A stretch of DNA of 64,000 nucleotides from CAZKAP01 sp964550895 (GCA_964550895.1 CAZKAP010000001.1:62001-126000), one strand, 5' to 3'. Shown: positions 17,168 through 26,353, numbered from the stretch's first letter. Notes: generated by a model from the sequence alone, not told the origin. Made by a program: numbers and translations.

Positions 17168-17713
17168 TCAGATATCGTCCCTTCTCAACCGGACCCGCTT
17201 GTACCAGCGCACCCCGAGCATAATCAGCACGGCCAGGGCGAACAAACCGAGTACTCCATAGACCCAGTAGAGCGAACTCTTGAGTACGACCAGGAATACG
17301 GCGGCGAACAACACCAAAGTGGGTACTTCGTTCCAGATGCGCATATAATGGGAGGTATATCGAATCTCGTCTCGCTGGAGCTGAAGATACATCAAGTGAC
17401 AACGCCCGTGGTATACAAATAGCAACAGGACGAAACCCAGTTTGATCAGCATCCAGGTCTGCTGCAGCAGGGATGGCACAAGCAAAAGCAGGCCCAATGC
17501 CGTCAGGGTGCAGAGTATGGCTGAGGGCCAGGTAATAATCAGCCAGAGCCTGCGTGTCATGAGCTTCAGGTGCTGGGTGAGTATGGACCGACCGGGCTCT
17601 TCCCGGCCATACGCCTCGATCTGATTGATGAAGAGCCTGGGGATATAAAACAGGCCGGCGAACCAGGTGACCACGAAGATGATATGCAAGGCTTTGATAT
17701 ACTGATACGCCAT
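17168..17713 (-). CDS. CopD/HemJ-like membrane protein, probable protoporphyrinogen IX oxidase
   Basis: This 181-residue protein has four or five hydrophobic helices. The HemJ signature is visible: an N-terminal YIKALHIIFVVTWFAGLFY with the conserved histidine, then PRLF, and a later MLIKLGFVLLLFVYHGRCH with conserved lysine and histidine. HemJ oxidises protoporphyrinogen IX to protoporphyrin IX, the step between HemF and HemH, both of which are encoded in this window. No other protoporphyrinogen oxidase (HemG, HemY) is seen here. The gene starts 2 bp after the BNR protein stop and lies 65 bp before the kinase gene. The HemJ call is family-based; databases often list such proteins only as CopD family. 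Confidence 0.75.
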   Translation of the reverse strand: MAYQYIKALHIIFVVTWFAGLFYIPRLFINQIEAYGREEPGRSILTQHLKLMTRRLWLIITWPSAILCTLTALGLLLLVPSLLQQTWMLIKLGFVLLLFVYHGRCHLMYLQLQRDEIRYTSHYMRIWNEVPTLVLFAAVFLVVLKSSLYWVYGVLGLFALAVLIMLGVRWYKRVRLRRDDI

Positions 17714-17715
17714 CC

Positions 17716-20700
17716 CTAATCTTCCTTCACCGTGAGATAAGGCAGGCGCGCCTCGGTAAACGCCTCGTTAAAGGCCTGAATATCCGCGTTGATCACTTCC
17801 CGGAACTTCGCGAGCTCCTGCTCGATGGCGGCCGTGAGTTCGGCACGCACGGCCTTGTCCTGTTCGGTAGGAGGAAAATCATCTATGGAAACCAGGCTGT
17901 TGATATGGGCCAGCTTGTTGGTGAGCTTAATGGGAAAATTCAAAGGATCCTGTGAGCTTCGGTTGCGGGTCTGGTACAGGGCCTTCTCAATGGATTCGAG
18001 CCGTTCACTGATCGCTTCCCCCCGGGCCAGGAGCGAATCCTGGCCCTCGTGATCCCCGTAGTTGTCCTTGAAGGATTTCAGCTTGGTCCGGATCGACCTG
18101 ATCTGTCGAATCGTGCGGTGTGCCTGATCTATAGTGGAGTTGATTTCCGAAATGAAATCGAATTGCTCCTGCATCTGGCTGACACTCACCTCCGCCCTCG
18201 GGTCGGGCAGGATCTTCAGGGTCTTGCGAATCGTTTTGCCGTTGACATCCAGCTCAAGCTCGTATTCCCCGGGCACTGCCCTGGGTGCATCCAGGCTGGC
18301 CCACCAGAGAATCATTCCGTCCAGTCGCGTCGCGCTTTCACCCCGGGTATCCCAATGGTGCTTGTTCAGTCCGGCATGGGGCTCCAGCTTTCGGTCCTTT
18401 TCACGGGAGGCCCGGCTGAACCGTGCCAGGGTGTCCCCCTGCTTACTGAAGTAGGTCAACGCTATGCTATCCTGCTCGGAGAGCTCGGGAAGATAAAAAT
18501 AAGCGGTCACACCCGATTCCTTATTTTCCCCAGCCAGTAGTGAGCTTCGGGCAGCACGGCCACCCTTGGTCCGGTAAGCATCCGCGGGTGTGAACAGGCG
18601 AGGCTCTTCTGTACTGCCATTCCTGGCGACTTCCTGGATCACCCCGAGGTCGTCGAGAATCCATAGGCTGCGCCCCTGAGTGGCCACGATCAGGTTATTC
18701 TCTTTGATCATCAGGTCCGTTATGGGCACTATGGGAAGATTCAGCTGAAGGGATTGCCAGTTGCGGCCGTCGTCAAAGGAAACATACAGACCGGTCTCCG
18801 TTCCGGAGTAGAGAAGGCCGGGAACCTCGGGGTCTTCCCTGACCACGCGGGTGAAATGCTCCCGTTCAATACCCCGGTCGATCCGTTCCCAGGTCTGACC
18901 GAAGTCGGTGGTTTTGTAGAGGTACGGGCTAAAGTCCCCCAACTTGTAGCGGGTAGCCGCCATGTAACAGGTACCGGGCTCATGGGTCGAGGCCTCCAGG
19001 CTGTTGACCATACTCCACTCGGGGAATCCCTCAGGAGTTACCTCCGTCCAGCTCTCGCCATTATCCCGGGTCAGATGAACGCGGCCATCATCGCTGCCCA
19101 CCCACATTACACCGGGCCTGGTCGGGCTCTCGCTGGCCGCAAAAAGGGTACAGTAATACTCGACCCCGGTATTGTCCTGCGTTATGGGCCCCCCGCTGGA
19201 AACGAGTTTCTCGGGATCATTTCGGGTCAGATCACCACTGAGAACCTCCCAGCTCTGCCCCTGGTTAGTACTCCGGTGGACATGGTTGGAAAGGGCATAG
19301 AGAGTGCCCGGCTGGTGCTTGCTGAAAAATACCGGAAAGTTCCACTGGAATCGGTATTTCATTCCCTCGGCCCCATATCCCATGGGGTTATCGGGCCAGA
19401 CATTTATGGCGCGCTCCGTCTTGTTTCGATGATTCATTCGGGTGAGGTATCCCCCATATCCCCCGGCATACACGATTTCGTCGTCGGTAGGATCGACTGC
19501 GATATGTGCCGATTCATGGCCGGCAGTGGGCTCCCAGTCCTCCTCGTCTATGTAGTAGCCGTCCGAACGGTGCCGAATGCGCACGGTCGAGTTGTCCTGC
19601 TGTGCTGCGTAAATTCGGTAGGGAAAGGCGTTGTCCACGGTTACCCGGTAGAATTGAGAAGTAGGTTGGTTGTGGTAGGTCGACCAGGTTTCTCCTCCGT
19701 CATAGGTGACCTGGGCTCCCCCATCATCCCCTATGATCATGCGGTTGGGGTCTTCCGGCGCTATCCACAGGTCGTGATGGTCACCGTGGGGAGCGTTGTA
19801 GGTGCTGAAAGTTGACCCTCCATCCGTCGACTTGTGGTAGCGTACGTTCAGCACATAGACCACATCGGGATTCCGGGTGTCGGCATATACCCGGGTGTAG
19901 TACCACGCCCGCTGCCTCAGCTTGCGTTCCGAATTTACCTGCTTCCAACTCTTACCTCCGTCTTCGCTGCGATAGAGGCCGCCCTTGTCTTTGTTCTCCA
20001 CCATAGCCCATAAGCGGTCGGCTTTTACCGGGGATACTGCGATCCCGATGATACCCAGGGTATCCCCGGGAAAGCCCGGGTTATCGGATATGCGTTCCCA
20101 GGTTTCGCCCGAATCAGAGCTTTTCCAAAGGGCAGAACCCTCGCCTCCACTGCTGAGGCTGTACGGGGTTCGCTGTACCCTCCAGGTCGAAGCGTATACG
20201 ATGCGGGGATTCAGGGGATCGAAGGACAGATCCACTGCACCGGCCATGTCATTGGAAAACAAGACCTTTCTCCAGGTATCTCCCCCATCGATCGACTTGT
20301 ATACCCCCCTGTCGGGCGTAGGCGTATAGATATTGCCCATCACCGCGGCGTATACAACCTCGGGGTTGTCCGGGTGTATGCGCAATCTGGAAACATGACG
20401 ACTTTTGGGAAGGCCGACGCTCTTCCAGGTTTTGCCCGCGTCAACGGATTTCCAGATGCCGTAACCCGAGGAGACGTTACCCCTGACGGTCTTCTCGCCG
20501 CCACCTGCGTAGAGCACGTTGTGATCGCTGGGAGCCACGGCTATGGCGCCTATGCTGCCCCCGAAATAGCCGTCAGAGATATTCTCCCATTCCCTGCCTC
20601 CGTTTCGGCTGCGCCATACGCCACCCCCCGTGGCCCCGAAATAGAACAGATTGGGTTCTCCCTCCACTCCTGCGACTGCCGCCGATCTCCCACCCCTGAA

Positions 20701-20862
20701 AGGACCTATAGACCGGTACTTGAGCTGACCAAAGAGGGAGGTGTCCACGATAGCCAGGGAACGCCGTGCTTTTCGGGATCGCTGCGCCTGCACGCCGTGG
20801 TTTTCTGAAATCAGGATAAGGGCAAATAGCCACAGGACCGCCTTGAGGTAGCTCAGCTTCAT
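17716..20862 (-). CDS. Secreted BNR/sortilin (VPS10)-type repeat protein, 1048 aa
   Basis: A cleavable signal peptide (LWLFALILISENHGVQAQ) precedes a long propeller domain with many BNR Asp-box repeats, for example SVDAGKTWKSVG, SIDGGDTWRKV, SEDGGKSWKQV and TYDGGETWSTY, through about residue 750. A beta-rich region and a helical C-terminal segment follow. Such proteins are annotated as glycosyl hydrolases by BNR repeat, but no catalytic site is proven and the fold is that of the sortilin ten-bladed propeller. The cell place is periplasmic or extracellular. There is no type IX sorting domain evident at the C-terminus. A paralogue lies at 52452-55506. The gene is followed 2 bp later by the HemJ-like gene. 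Confidence 0.88.
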   Translation of the reverse strand: MKLSYLKAVLWLFALILISENHGVQAQRSRKARRSLAIVDTSLFGQLKYRSIGPFRGGRSAAVAGVEGEPNLFYFGATGGGVWRSRNGGREWENISDGYFGGSIGAIAVAPSDHNVLYAGGGEKTVRGNVSSGYGIWKSVDAGKTWKSVGLPKSRHVSRLRIHPDNPEVVYAAVMGNIYTPTPDRGVYKSIDGGDTWRKVLFSNDMAGAVDLSFDPLNPRIVYASTWRVQRTPYSLSSGGEGSALWKSSDSGETWERISDNPGFPGDTLGIIGIAVSPVKADRLWAMVENKDKGGLYRSEDGGKSWKQVNSERKLRQRAWYYTRVYADTRNPDVVYVLNVRYHKSTDGGSTFSTYNAPHGDHHDLWIAPEDPNRMIIGDDGGAQVTYDGGETWSTYHNQPTSQFYRVTVDNAFPYRIYAAQQDNSTVRIRHRSDGYYIDEEDWEPTAGHESAHIAVDPTDDEIVYAGGYGGYLTRMNHRNKTERAINVWPDNPMGYGAEGMKYRFQWNFPVFFSKHQPGTLYALSNHVHRSTNQGQSWEVLSGDLTRNDPEKLVSSGGPITQDNTGVEYYCTLFAASESPTRPGVMWVGSDDGRVHLTRDNGESWTEVTPEGFPEWSMVNSLEASTHEPGTCYMAATRYKLGDFSPYLYKTTDFGQTWERIDRGIEREHFTRVVREDPEVPGLLYSGTETGLYVSFDDGRNWQSLQLNLPIVPITDLMIKENNLIVATQGRSLWILDDLGVIQEVARNGSTEEPRLFTPADAYRTKGGRAARSSLLAGENKESGVTAYFYLPELSEQDSIALTYFSKQGDTLARFSRASREKDRKLEPHAGLNKHHWDTRGESATRLDGMILWWASLDAPRAVPGEYELELDVNGKTIRKTLKILPDPRAEVSVSQMQEQFDFISEINSTIDQAHRTIRQIRSIRTKLKSFKDNYGDHEGQDSLLARGEAISERLESIEKALYQTRNRSSQDPLNFPIKLTNKLAHINSLVSIDDFPPTEQDKAVRAELTAAIEQELAKFREVINADIQAFNEAFTEARLPYLTVKED

Positions 20863-20996
20863 TTTATCGAATATTTATACGTCCGAAAGTAGTAATTCCC
20901 ACGCATATCCATTGGCAGAATTTAACATTCGGGTAATCCCTTTCTTTTTCCGCCAATTGGAAATGTTGGTTATATTGGGCAACTGAATCTGACGAA

Positions 20997-22277
20997 ATGA
21001 CCACCGAGGTTGCCATAATGAACCGCCAGGCCGTTGCCATCGCCTCCGATAGTGCCTCTACCGCCATCGACGAATACGGCAGGCCCATCTATTCCACTGC
21101 CCACAAGATTTTCGCGTTGTCCGATACGGAGCCCGTGGGCATCATGATATACGGCAGCGCAGCCTTCATGGGTATTCCCTGGGAGACCATCATCAAGATT
21201 TATCGGGATAAACTGGGCCATACCGTTTTCAGCAGCCTCCAGGAGTACGGCCACAGTTTTGTGGAGTTTCTCAAAAGGGAGAAGACTTTCGCCCCCAGGG
21301 ACATACAGGAGCAATATGTGGAAGACAACCTCTTCGCCTACATGGATGCCCTGAGATCGTATATTCACCAATCTATCGATTACCACTTCAACTACGAGGA
21401 AGAACTGGACAGTAACCAGCTCAGGGAGCTTGTGGCCGACATGATCGACAAAGAGCTCGAGCGCTGGAAATCAGGGGTCACGGCCATAACTGAGGTGGAG
21501 GTGTTTACCCGGAAATTCCGCGGAGAATACAGCCGGCTGATCGACGAAATCGTCCGCGAGGTCTTCGAAGACCTGCCGATTAACGACCAGGCCCAACTCA
21601 GTCTCGAACGACTATCGGCAGCCCTGTTTAGCTATTTTCCGAAATCCAGTGAAGTACTCCCATACTCGGGTATAGTTATAACCGGATTCGGGGAAGCCGA
21701 TATCTTTCCCAGTCTGGTGTCCTACAAAGTGCAGGGTACGGCGCTCGATGAACTCAAATACACCGAGGAAGCCGTCCGGGCCATCAACCATGAAAATTCA
21801 GCCATGATCATACCCTTCGCCCAGGGCGAGGTTATGCGTACCTTTATCGACGGCATATCCCCGATGATGGAGAATTTTTACGAAGACTTCATTGAGGAGA
21901 TTTTCCGAAAGTATCCAGGCTTTATCCTCGACGAACTGGTCGAGGAAATGGACCCGGAAGAACGGATGCAGTACGAAGAAAAAATCAGGGAAATCGGTGT
22001 GGAAAACTTCACCAACAGCTTCAATCAGATACGTCAGTTCCAGTACGAGATCAATATCAAACCCATACTGACTATAGTCTCCATACTGGCAAAGGGCGAG
22101 CTGGCCGAGATGGCGGATTCGCTGGTGAACCTGACCTGTCTGAGGAAGAAATTCTCGAACGAAGACGAGACCGTCGGTGGCCCCGTGGACGTGGCCGTTA
22201 TTTCCAAGGGCGACGGACTGGTGTGGATACGCCGAAAAAACTATTATGACGACAGGGATCATTCATCCCTGAGATAA
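20997..22277 (+). CDS. Proteasome-like Ntn-hydrolase candidate, 426 aa
   Basis: I know relatives only as uncharacterised proteins. The N-terminus reads MTTEVAIMNRQAVAIASDS. After removal of Met, Thr1 and Asp17 fall exactly at the positions of the proteasome beta-subunit nucleophile and Asp17, HKIF gives a lysine at 36 in place of Lys33, and MIYGSAAF gives the oxyanion-type glycine loop. Later blocks also look like Ntn strands: PYSGIVITGFGEADIFPS (residues 222-239) and VGGPVDVAVISKGDGLVWI (393-411). Between these are two long helical insertions (about 60-215 and 275-390), so the protein is about twice the length of HslV or Anbu. No signal or membrane segment is seen, so it should be cytosolic. 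A lysine-rich small protein gene follows 12 bp downstream. Activity is an inference from the motifs. Confidence 0.65.
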   Translation: MTTEVAIMNRQAVAIASDSASTAIDEYGRPIYSTAHKIFALSDTEPVGIMIYGSAAFMGIPWETIIKIYRDKLGHTVFSSLQEYGHSFVEFLKREKTFAPRDIQEQYVEDNLFAYMDALRSYIHQSIDYHFNYEEELDSNQLRELVADMIDKELERWKSGVTAITEVEVFTRKFRGEYSRLIDEIVREVFEDLPINDQAQLSLERLSAALFSYFPKSSEVLPYSGIVITGFGEADIFPSLVSYKVQGTALDELKYTEEAVRAINHENSAMIIPFAQGEVMRTFIDGISPMMENFYEDFIEEIFRKYPGFILDELVEEMDPEERMQYEEKIREIGVENFTNSFNQIRQFQYEINIKPILTIVSILAKGELAEMADSLVNLTCLRKKFSNEDETVGGPVDVAVISKGDGLVWIRRKNYYDDRDHSSLR

Positions 22278-22289
22278 TTAACTGTGGTT

Positions 22290-22544
22290 ATGGAAGAAAA
22301 GAAAGTATTTACTTCGACCAAAGAGGTGCTGGAAACCTATATGCCTAAATATGCGGCAGAAAAGGGTTCCTGTGCTAAGAAGCAGGACCAGAAAAAGGGT
22401 CCGAGCATAGAAGGAAAGGGTAGAGAGTTTGCCGAAGGCATATTCGAAGGAATGAAGCAGGACCTGAAGCAGCCCCAGAAGCCCAAGAAGACCCTGGGAA
22501 AATCGTTCTCAAGCGTTTGGGGTTCCCTTTTCAACTCCAACTAG
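22290..22544 (+). CDS. Small lysine-rich protein paired with the proteasome-like gene
   Basis: This 84-residue protein has no known family that I recognise. It starts at the ATG at 22290 (MEEKKVFTSTKEVLETYMP); a GTG two codons upstream is possible. The middle is very rich in lysine and glutamine (CAKKQDQKKGP and QDLKQPQKPKK) with one cysteine, and the C-terminus is FSSVWGSLFNSN. There is no signal peptide. The 12-bp distance to the upstream stop indicates one transcript and suggests a functional pair, perhaps a binding partner or adaptor; that is inference. Confidence 0.6.
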   Translation: MEEKKVFTSTKEVLETYMPKYAAEKGSCAKKQDQKKGPSIEGKGREFAEGIFEGMKQDLKQPQKPKKTLGKSFSSVWGSLFNSN

Positions 22545-22612
22545 TGAGGGATTCTCTCAGGATCGGACCGCCCGAATACCCGGTGGATCGGATCGTCTAT
22601 GCCGTAATGTAA

Positions 22613-23656
22613 TTACCCTTCGAAGGGCAATTGGCCGGACTCTTCCCAGTGCCGCGCCCAGTTTCCGACCAGGCCGACCCAGCTGTCTTGGTCGTTCAGG
22701 CAGGGAATGTGCCTGAATTCCTTGCCCCCCGCTTCCTTGAATTCCTCTTCGCCCTCCATGGCGATTTCCTCCAGGGTTTCCAGGCAATCGCTTACGAATG
22801 CCGGAGTAATAACGGCTAGTTTCTCGACCCCTTCTTCGGCCAGTCGTTCGAATTCGTAATCCGTATAGGGCTTCAGCCAGGGATCCCCTGCCAGCCTGGA
22901 CTGGAATGAAGTCCCCAGTCGGGAAGCGTCCAGCCCGAGCTCTTTCTTAATTAGAGCCGTAGTATAGTAACACTGGTGCCGGTAGCAACTGTGATGTGCC
23001 ACCGAAGGAGTGATGCAGCACTGCTCGTCGATCCTGCAGTGGTACCGGGTGGGGTCCGACTTTCGAATGTGCCGTTCCGGGATGCCGTGGTAGGAGAATA
23101 GCAGGAAGTCATAATCGAAATCCTGTGTATGTTCCCGTATGCTTCCCGCCAGGACTTTAATGTAATCCTCCTGCTTGTAGAAGGGCGGAAGCGTGTCGAT
23201 CTTCATGTGCGGAAAACCGCTGCGCTGTTCTTCCAATACCTTGACGACCACCGTTTCGTAGGAAGACATGGCGTAGTGCGGGTAAAGGGGTACGAGCAAC
23301 ACATCGGTTACCCCCTGCTCGTGGAGTTCGCCCAGGGCCTTGCGTATGCTCATACTACCATAGCGCATGCCCAGTGCCGTAGGCATGGATACCTGCCTGC
23401 GGAACTTCTCCGTGAAGCGCTCGGAAATCACAATCAGCGGAGACCCTTCTTCCCACCAGATCTTCTGATAGGCCCGGGCAGACTTTCGGGGCCGCGTTTG
23501 CAGTATGATTCCACGTACGACCAGATTGCGCAGCAACAGGGGCGCATCGATCACCCGTTCGTCCATAAGGAATTCATCCAGGTAGGGACGAACATCCCGG
23601 GGAGTCGGACTATCAGGGGAGCCCAGGTTCACCAGCAGTACTCCTTTTTTCGACAT
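22613..23656 (-). CDS. hemH: Ferrochelatase
   Basis: This 347-residue enzyme inserts Fe(2+) into protoporphyrin IX, the last step of heme synthesis, at the inner face of the cytoplasmic membrane. The start MSKKGVLLVNLGSPDSP is the family N-terminus. The catalytic histidine is in LFSYHGIPERH, and the C-terminal block SFQSRLAGDPWLKPYT is conserved. It is on the opposite strand from, and 3 kb before, the main hem cluster, with a DUF1460 gene and a ThuA gene in between. A minus-strand TATTTTTG box (23671-23678) ends 14 bp before the ATG, suggesting its own promoter and a very short leader. Confidence 0.96.
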   Translation of the reverse strand: MSKKGVLLVNLGSPDSPTPRDVRPYLDEFLMDERVIDAPLLLRNLVVRGIILQTRPRKSARAYQKIWWEEGSPLIVISERFTEKFRRQVSMPTALGMRYGSMSIRKALGELHEQGVTDVLLVPLYPHYAMSSYETVVVKVLEEQRSGFPHMKIDTLPPFYKQEDYIKVLAGSIREHTQDFDYDFLLFSYHGIPERHIRKSDPTRYHCRIDEQCCITPSVAHHSCYRHQCYYTTALIKKELGLDASRLGTSFQSRLAGDPWLKPYTDYEFERLAEEGVEKLAVITPAFVSDCLETLEEIAMEGEEEFKEAGGKEFRHIPCLNDQDSWVGLVGNWARHWEESGQLPFEG

Positions 23657-23670
23657 AGCAGAATTTTTCG

Positions 23671-23678
23671 CAAAAATA
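23671..23678 (-). promoter_or_regulatory. Putative -7 promoter box for hemH
   Basis: The minus strand reads TATTTTTG, a perfect TAnnTTTG box, 14 bp before the hemH ATG. A TTG lies about 25 bp further upstream, slightly beyond normal -33 spacing. The transcript leader would be only about 10 nt. Confidence 0.4.
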
Positions 23679-23732
23679 CGACACGGATGCGGTTATGCGT
23701 TTTCAATGGGAGATAAAGCCTAATTTAACGGG

Positions 23733-24617
23733 ATGAAATTCCTGGTTTATACCCTGTGTTTCTTTTGCCTGATCCCCTTGCTGACCGGCTGTCCTTCGTC
23801 TCGCTCAACGCAGGTGAATGATGGCCCTCGGGTCAGTGCGCCTGCCGACAGCACGGTTCGCCAGGCTTTCCAGGCCGTGGTTCGCCAATTCTCTGAAGAC
23901 GAAAGGAACGACCGTCACTTCGGGGACACCCTGATCGGTGTAGCCCAAACCTTCCTCGGTCAGCCCTACGAAGCAGGAACACTCGACGTGGGCAGCAGGG
24001 AATCCCTAATTCTGAACCTGAACTCCTTCGATTGTACCACATTTGTGGAACAGGTGCTGGCCCTGGGCCGGACCCTGAGGAAAAAGAACATGACCTACGG
24101 GGACTGGGCAAAGGAAGTCGAAGGCCTGAGATACCGGGAGGGACGCTGTGAAGGCTACGAAAGCAGGCTGCACTACTTTTCTGAATGGCTAACACTTGCC
24201 GAGGCGGCAGGTAAGCTACAATATCCGATTCAGGGAACCCGAACCCTGCCGGAAACGCGCAAGCTCGATTTCATGGGTTCCCATCGCAATCTGTATCCGC
24301 GGTTGGCTACGGACTCCGTCTATCAGGGCATCCTCCGGCTGGAGTCGCGGCTGGAAAGGCATAGGCTGTATCGCATACCCCTGGAGGAAATCGCCCCGCA
24401 GGCCTCTTTATTCAGAAATGGGGACATCGTCGCTTTCGTAACCTCCATAAAGGGTTTGGATGTGACGCATACCGGCCTGGTCCTCAAGGTGGATGGAGAA
24501 ACCCGTTTGCTGCATGCCTCCACTTCGGGCAGTGTGCGTATATCTGAGAGGTCTCTGCCCGACTATGCCGGCAGGCTTCGGAATTGCACCGGCATACTCC
24601 TCGCCCGTCCCCTCTGA
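23733..24617 (+). CDS. DUF1460 (N-acetylmuramoyl-L-alanine amidase-like) lipoprotein
   Basis: The 294-residue protein has a lipoprotein signal ending in LLTGC (Cys20). The DUF1460 domain, an NlpC/P60-like papain fold, is seen in the FDCTTFVEQVLALG block with the catalytic cysteine near residue 104, and in DVTHTGLVLKVDG with the histidine. These proteins are expected to cut peptidoglycan peptides in the periplasm. The gene diverges from hemH and is convergent with the ThuA gene, only 4 bp separating the stops. Confidence 0.87.
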   Translation: MKFLVYTLCFFCLIPLLTGCPSSRSTQVNDGPRVSAPADSTVRQAFQAVVRQFSEDERNDRHFGDTLIGVAQTFLGQPYEAGTLDVGSRESLILNLNSFDCTTFVEQVLALGRTLRKKNMTYGDWAKEVEGLRYREGRCEGYESRLHYFSEWLTLAEAAGKLQYPIQGTRTLPETRKLDFMGSHRNLYPRLATDSVYQGILRLESRLERHRLYRIPLEEIAPQASLFRNGDIVAFVTSIKGLDVTHTGLVLKVDGETRLLHASTSGSVRISERSLPDYAGRLRNCTGILLARPL

Positions 24618-24621
24618 ACGC

Positions 24622-25380
24622 CTAATCTTCCCCCAGGCACCAGCGTATACCGCCCAGTATATGGCTCCGGAAACCCGATTCGGAATACGAGGCCCGGGTA
24701 TGGCCCATACCCGTATAAAAGGTGCGTCCCCCGTCGAATTCCCGGTACCAGGAGATGGGATGAAAATTTCCCATATTTCCACCGCTGTAACTGTCTTCGT
24801 TGAGCAGGATCAGAGGGTTCAGACCCCCCTGAAGATTCCGGAAGTTGTACCATTCGTCCCTGCGCTCCCAGGCGGGCTCAAGCCCGTCGACAGAAGGATG
24901 ACCGGTATCCAGCACCTCGAGCGTCGCATCCTGTATGGCCGGATGTCCGTTGAAGTAGGCCCCGACCAGTTCCCCGTACCACGCCCAGTCGTACTCGGTA
25001 TCGGTAGCCGAATGTATCCCCAGGTAACTGCCCCCTCCCCGTATGAATTCTTCCATAGCCGCCTGCTGATCCTGATCCAGTACATTGCCCGTGGTATTCA
25101 GGAAAACAAGCAGATCGAAGCCGGCCAGATTTTGTGGGCTGAAGTCCCCGGAGTCCTCCGTAAACACGACTTCCCAGCCCTCCGTACGGCCGAAGTCACG
25201 AAACATAGCAATTCCATCGGATATGGAGTTATGTCGGAATCCTTCTGTACGGCTGAACACCAGGATCCGTTCCTGACCGGGTATAGCCTCGCCCTGCTGG
25301 GCATGGGCCTCCTCGGCTTCAGAACAGGAAAACAGCAACACGATTCCGAGTATATGGCCAGCAATCGAAAATCTATTCAT
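24622..25380 (-). CDS. ThuA domain lipoprotein
   Basis: This 252-residue protein has a lipoprotein signal with lipobox VLLFSC near residue 19. A ThuA-type glutamine-amidotransferase-like fold follows: LVFSRTEGFRHNSISDGI, FIRGGGSYLGIHSATD and FYTGMGHTRASYSE are the family blocks. ThuA proteins are linked to trehalose or other sugar use in some bacteria; in Bacteroidetes they are common, secreted and of unknown substrate. The gene lies between hemH and the AraC regulator, 82 bp downstream of the latter on the same strand. Confidence 0.9.
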   Translation of the reverse strand: MNRFSIAGHILGIVLLFSCSEAEEAHAQQGEAIPGQERILVFSRTEGFRHNSISDGIAMFRDFGRTEGWEVVFTEDSGDFSPQNLAGFDLLVFLNTTGNVLDQDQQAAMEEFIRGGGSYLGIHSATDTEYDWAWYGELVGAYFNGHPAIQDATLEVLDTGHPSVDGLEPAWERRDEWYNFRNLQGGLNPLILLNEDSYSGGNMGNFHPISWYREFDGGRTFYTGMGHTRASYSESGFRSHILGGIRWCLGED

Positions 25381-25462
25381 AGGACAAAGTGAATTTCAGT
25401 CTTAAAGATATGCGTAACCCGCGGCCAGAGCCTTGCCTGTAGTGTTAAAATACCGGCCGGGC

Positions 25463-26353
25463 CTAATCGGCTACAGGCGAACGGCTCTGCAGATACTTCC
25501 TGGGAGTGGTGCCAAATTTCTTCTTAAAGGAGGTGATAAAGTGGCTGGGGGTACTGTATCCCAGCCTCAGGGCAAGTTCGTTTACACTGATCTCTTCCCG
25601 CAGCAGGAGTTTGCTGGCGTAGTCCATCTTGTAATTCAAAAGGAAGCCGAAAGGAGAATCTCCGTAGATCTCGCGGAAGCCTTCCTTGAGCTTCTTCAAG
25701 GGCAGGTCCACCTCCCTGGCCAGTTCGTTCAGCGTGGGAGGCTCCAGCATCCGCGCGATGAGCACCTCCTTGGCTGACCGGATTTTCCGGACCGCCACCT
25801 CGTCGGCGAGGAAAGGACAGCGCTCCACATCGGCGTCCTCCGGGCGATCGAAATAAAGGGAGAGCAATTCCAGGCATTTTGCCTGATAGTACATCTCCTG
25901 CACGGAGGAGTGCAGGCGGGCACCCCAAATCTGGCTCAATACTACGGCCATGGCCGGTGAGGTTTCGCCCTGGGCATAGTACTTCTTTTCTTCGGTATGT
26001 TCACTCAGTGCCGGAATATGTGCAGCCTGCGCAGAAAATAGCGCATGGAAGTCTCCCAGTGTCATCAGCAAGGAAAGCATCCAGGAGTCTGGGGAAATTT
26101 CGGCTTTTAGCGGGAGGTCCCTGGTCGTATTGAACAGTACGATATGCTGTTCTTCCTGCAAAGGGATGCGGTAATTATTCTGGAAATTCAGCGTTATACT
26201 TCCCTTGAGGACAAAGTGGAACTGAATGTGCCTCCTATCGATGGGATAGGCGACTTCGGCGACCTTATCCCCGCTAAGGGAATGAAACAGCAAGCGATAT
26301 GTTTCAATTATGGCTTCAGAAAATTTGGAACCGTTACCGTTACTTTCTTTCAT
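25463..26353 (-). CDS. AraC family regulator divergent from hemA
   Basis: The 296-residue cytosolic protein has an N-terminal effector-like domain (about 1-190) and a C-terminal AraC HTH pair: PTLNELAREVDLPLKKLKEGF and EISVNELALRLGYSTPSHFI, ending in GTTPRKYLQSR. It lies head to head with hemA across 217 bp. The same kind of AraC gene beside hemA is familiar from other flavobacteria, so control of heme genes is a fair inference. The effector is unknown; cysteines C168 (AKCLEL) and C187 (ERCPFL region) are few, so a metal or heme sensor role is not evident. Confidence 0.88.
   Translation of the reverse strand: MKESNGNGSKFSEAIIETYRLLFHSLSGDKVAEVAYPIDRRHIQFHFVLKGSITLNFQNNYRIPLQEEQHIVLFNTTRDLPLKAEISPDSWMLSLLMTLGDFHALFSAQAAHIPALSEHTEEKKYYAQGETSPAMAVVLSQIWGARLHSSVQEMYYQAKCLELLSLYFDRPEDADVERCPFLADEVAVRKIRSAKEVLIARMLEPPTLNELAREVDLPLKKLKEGFREIYGDSPFGFLLNYKMDYASKLLLREEISVNELALRLGYSTPSHFITSFKKKFGTTPRKYLQSRSPVAD

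Noticed and set aside
18754..19815. 353-codon open frame on the plus strand
   Set aside because: It is antisense to the BNR gene at 17716-20862, which has a signal peptide and clear repeats. Long antisense frames are frequent in GC-rich coding DNA.
24493..25392. 299-codon open frame on the plus strand
   Set aside because: It overlaps the end of the DUF1460 gene in another frame and is antisense to the ThuA gene.
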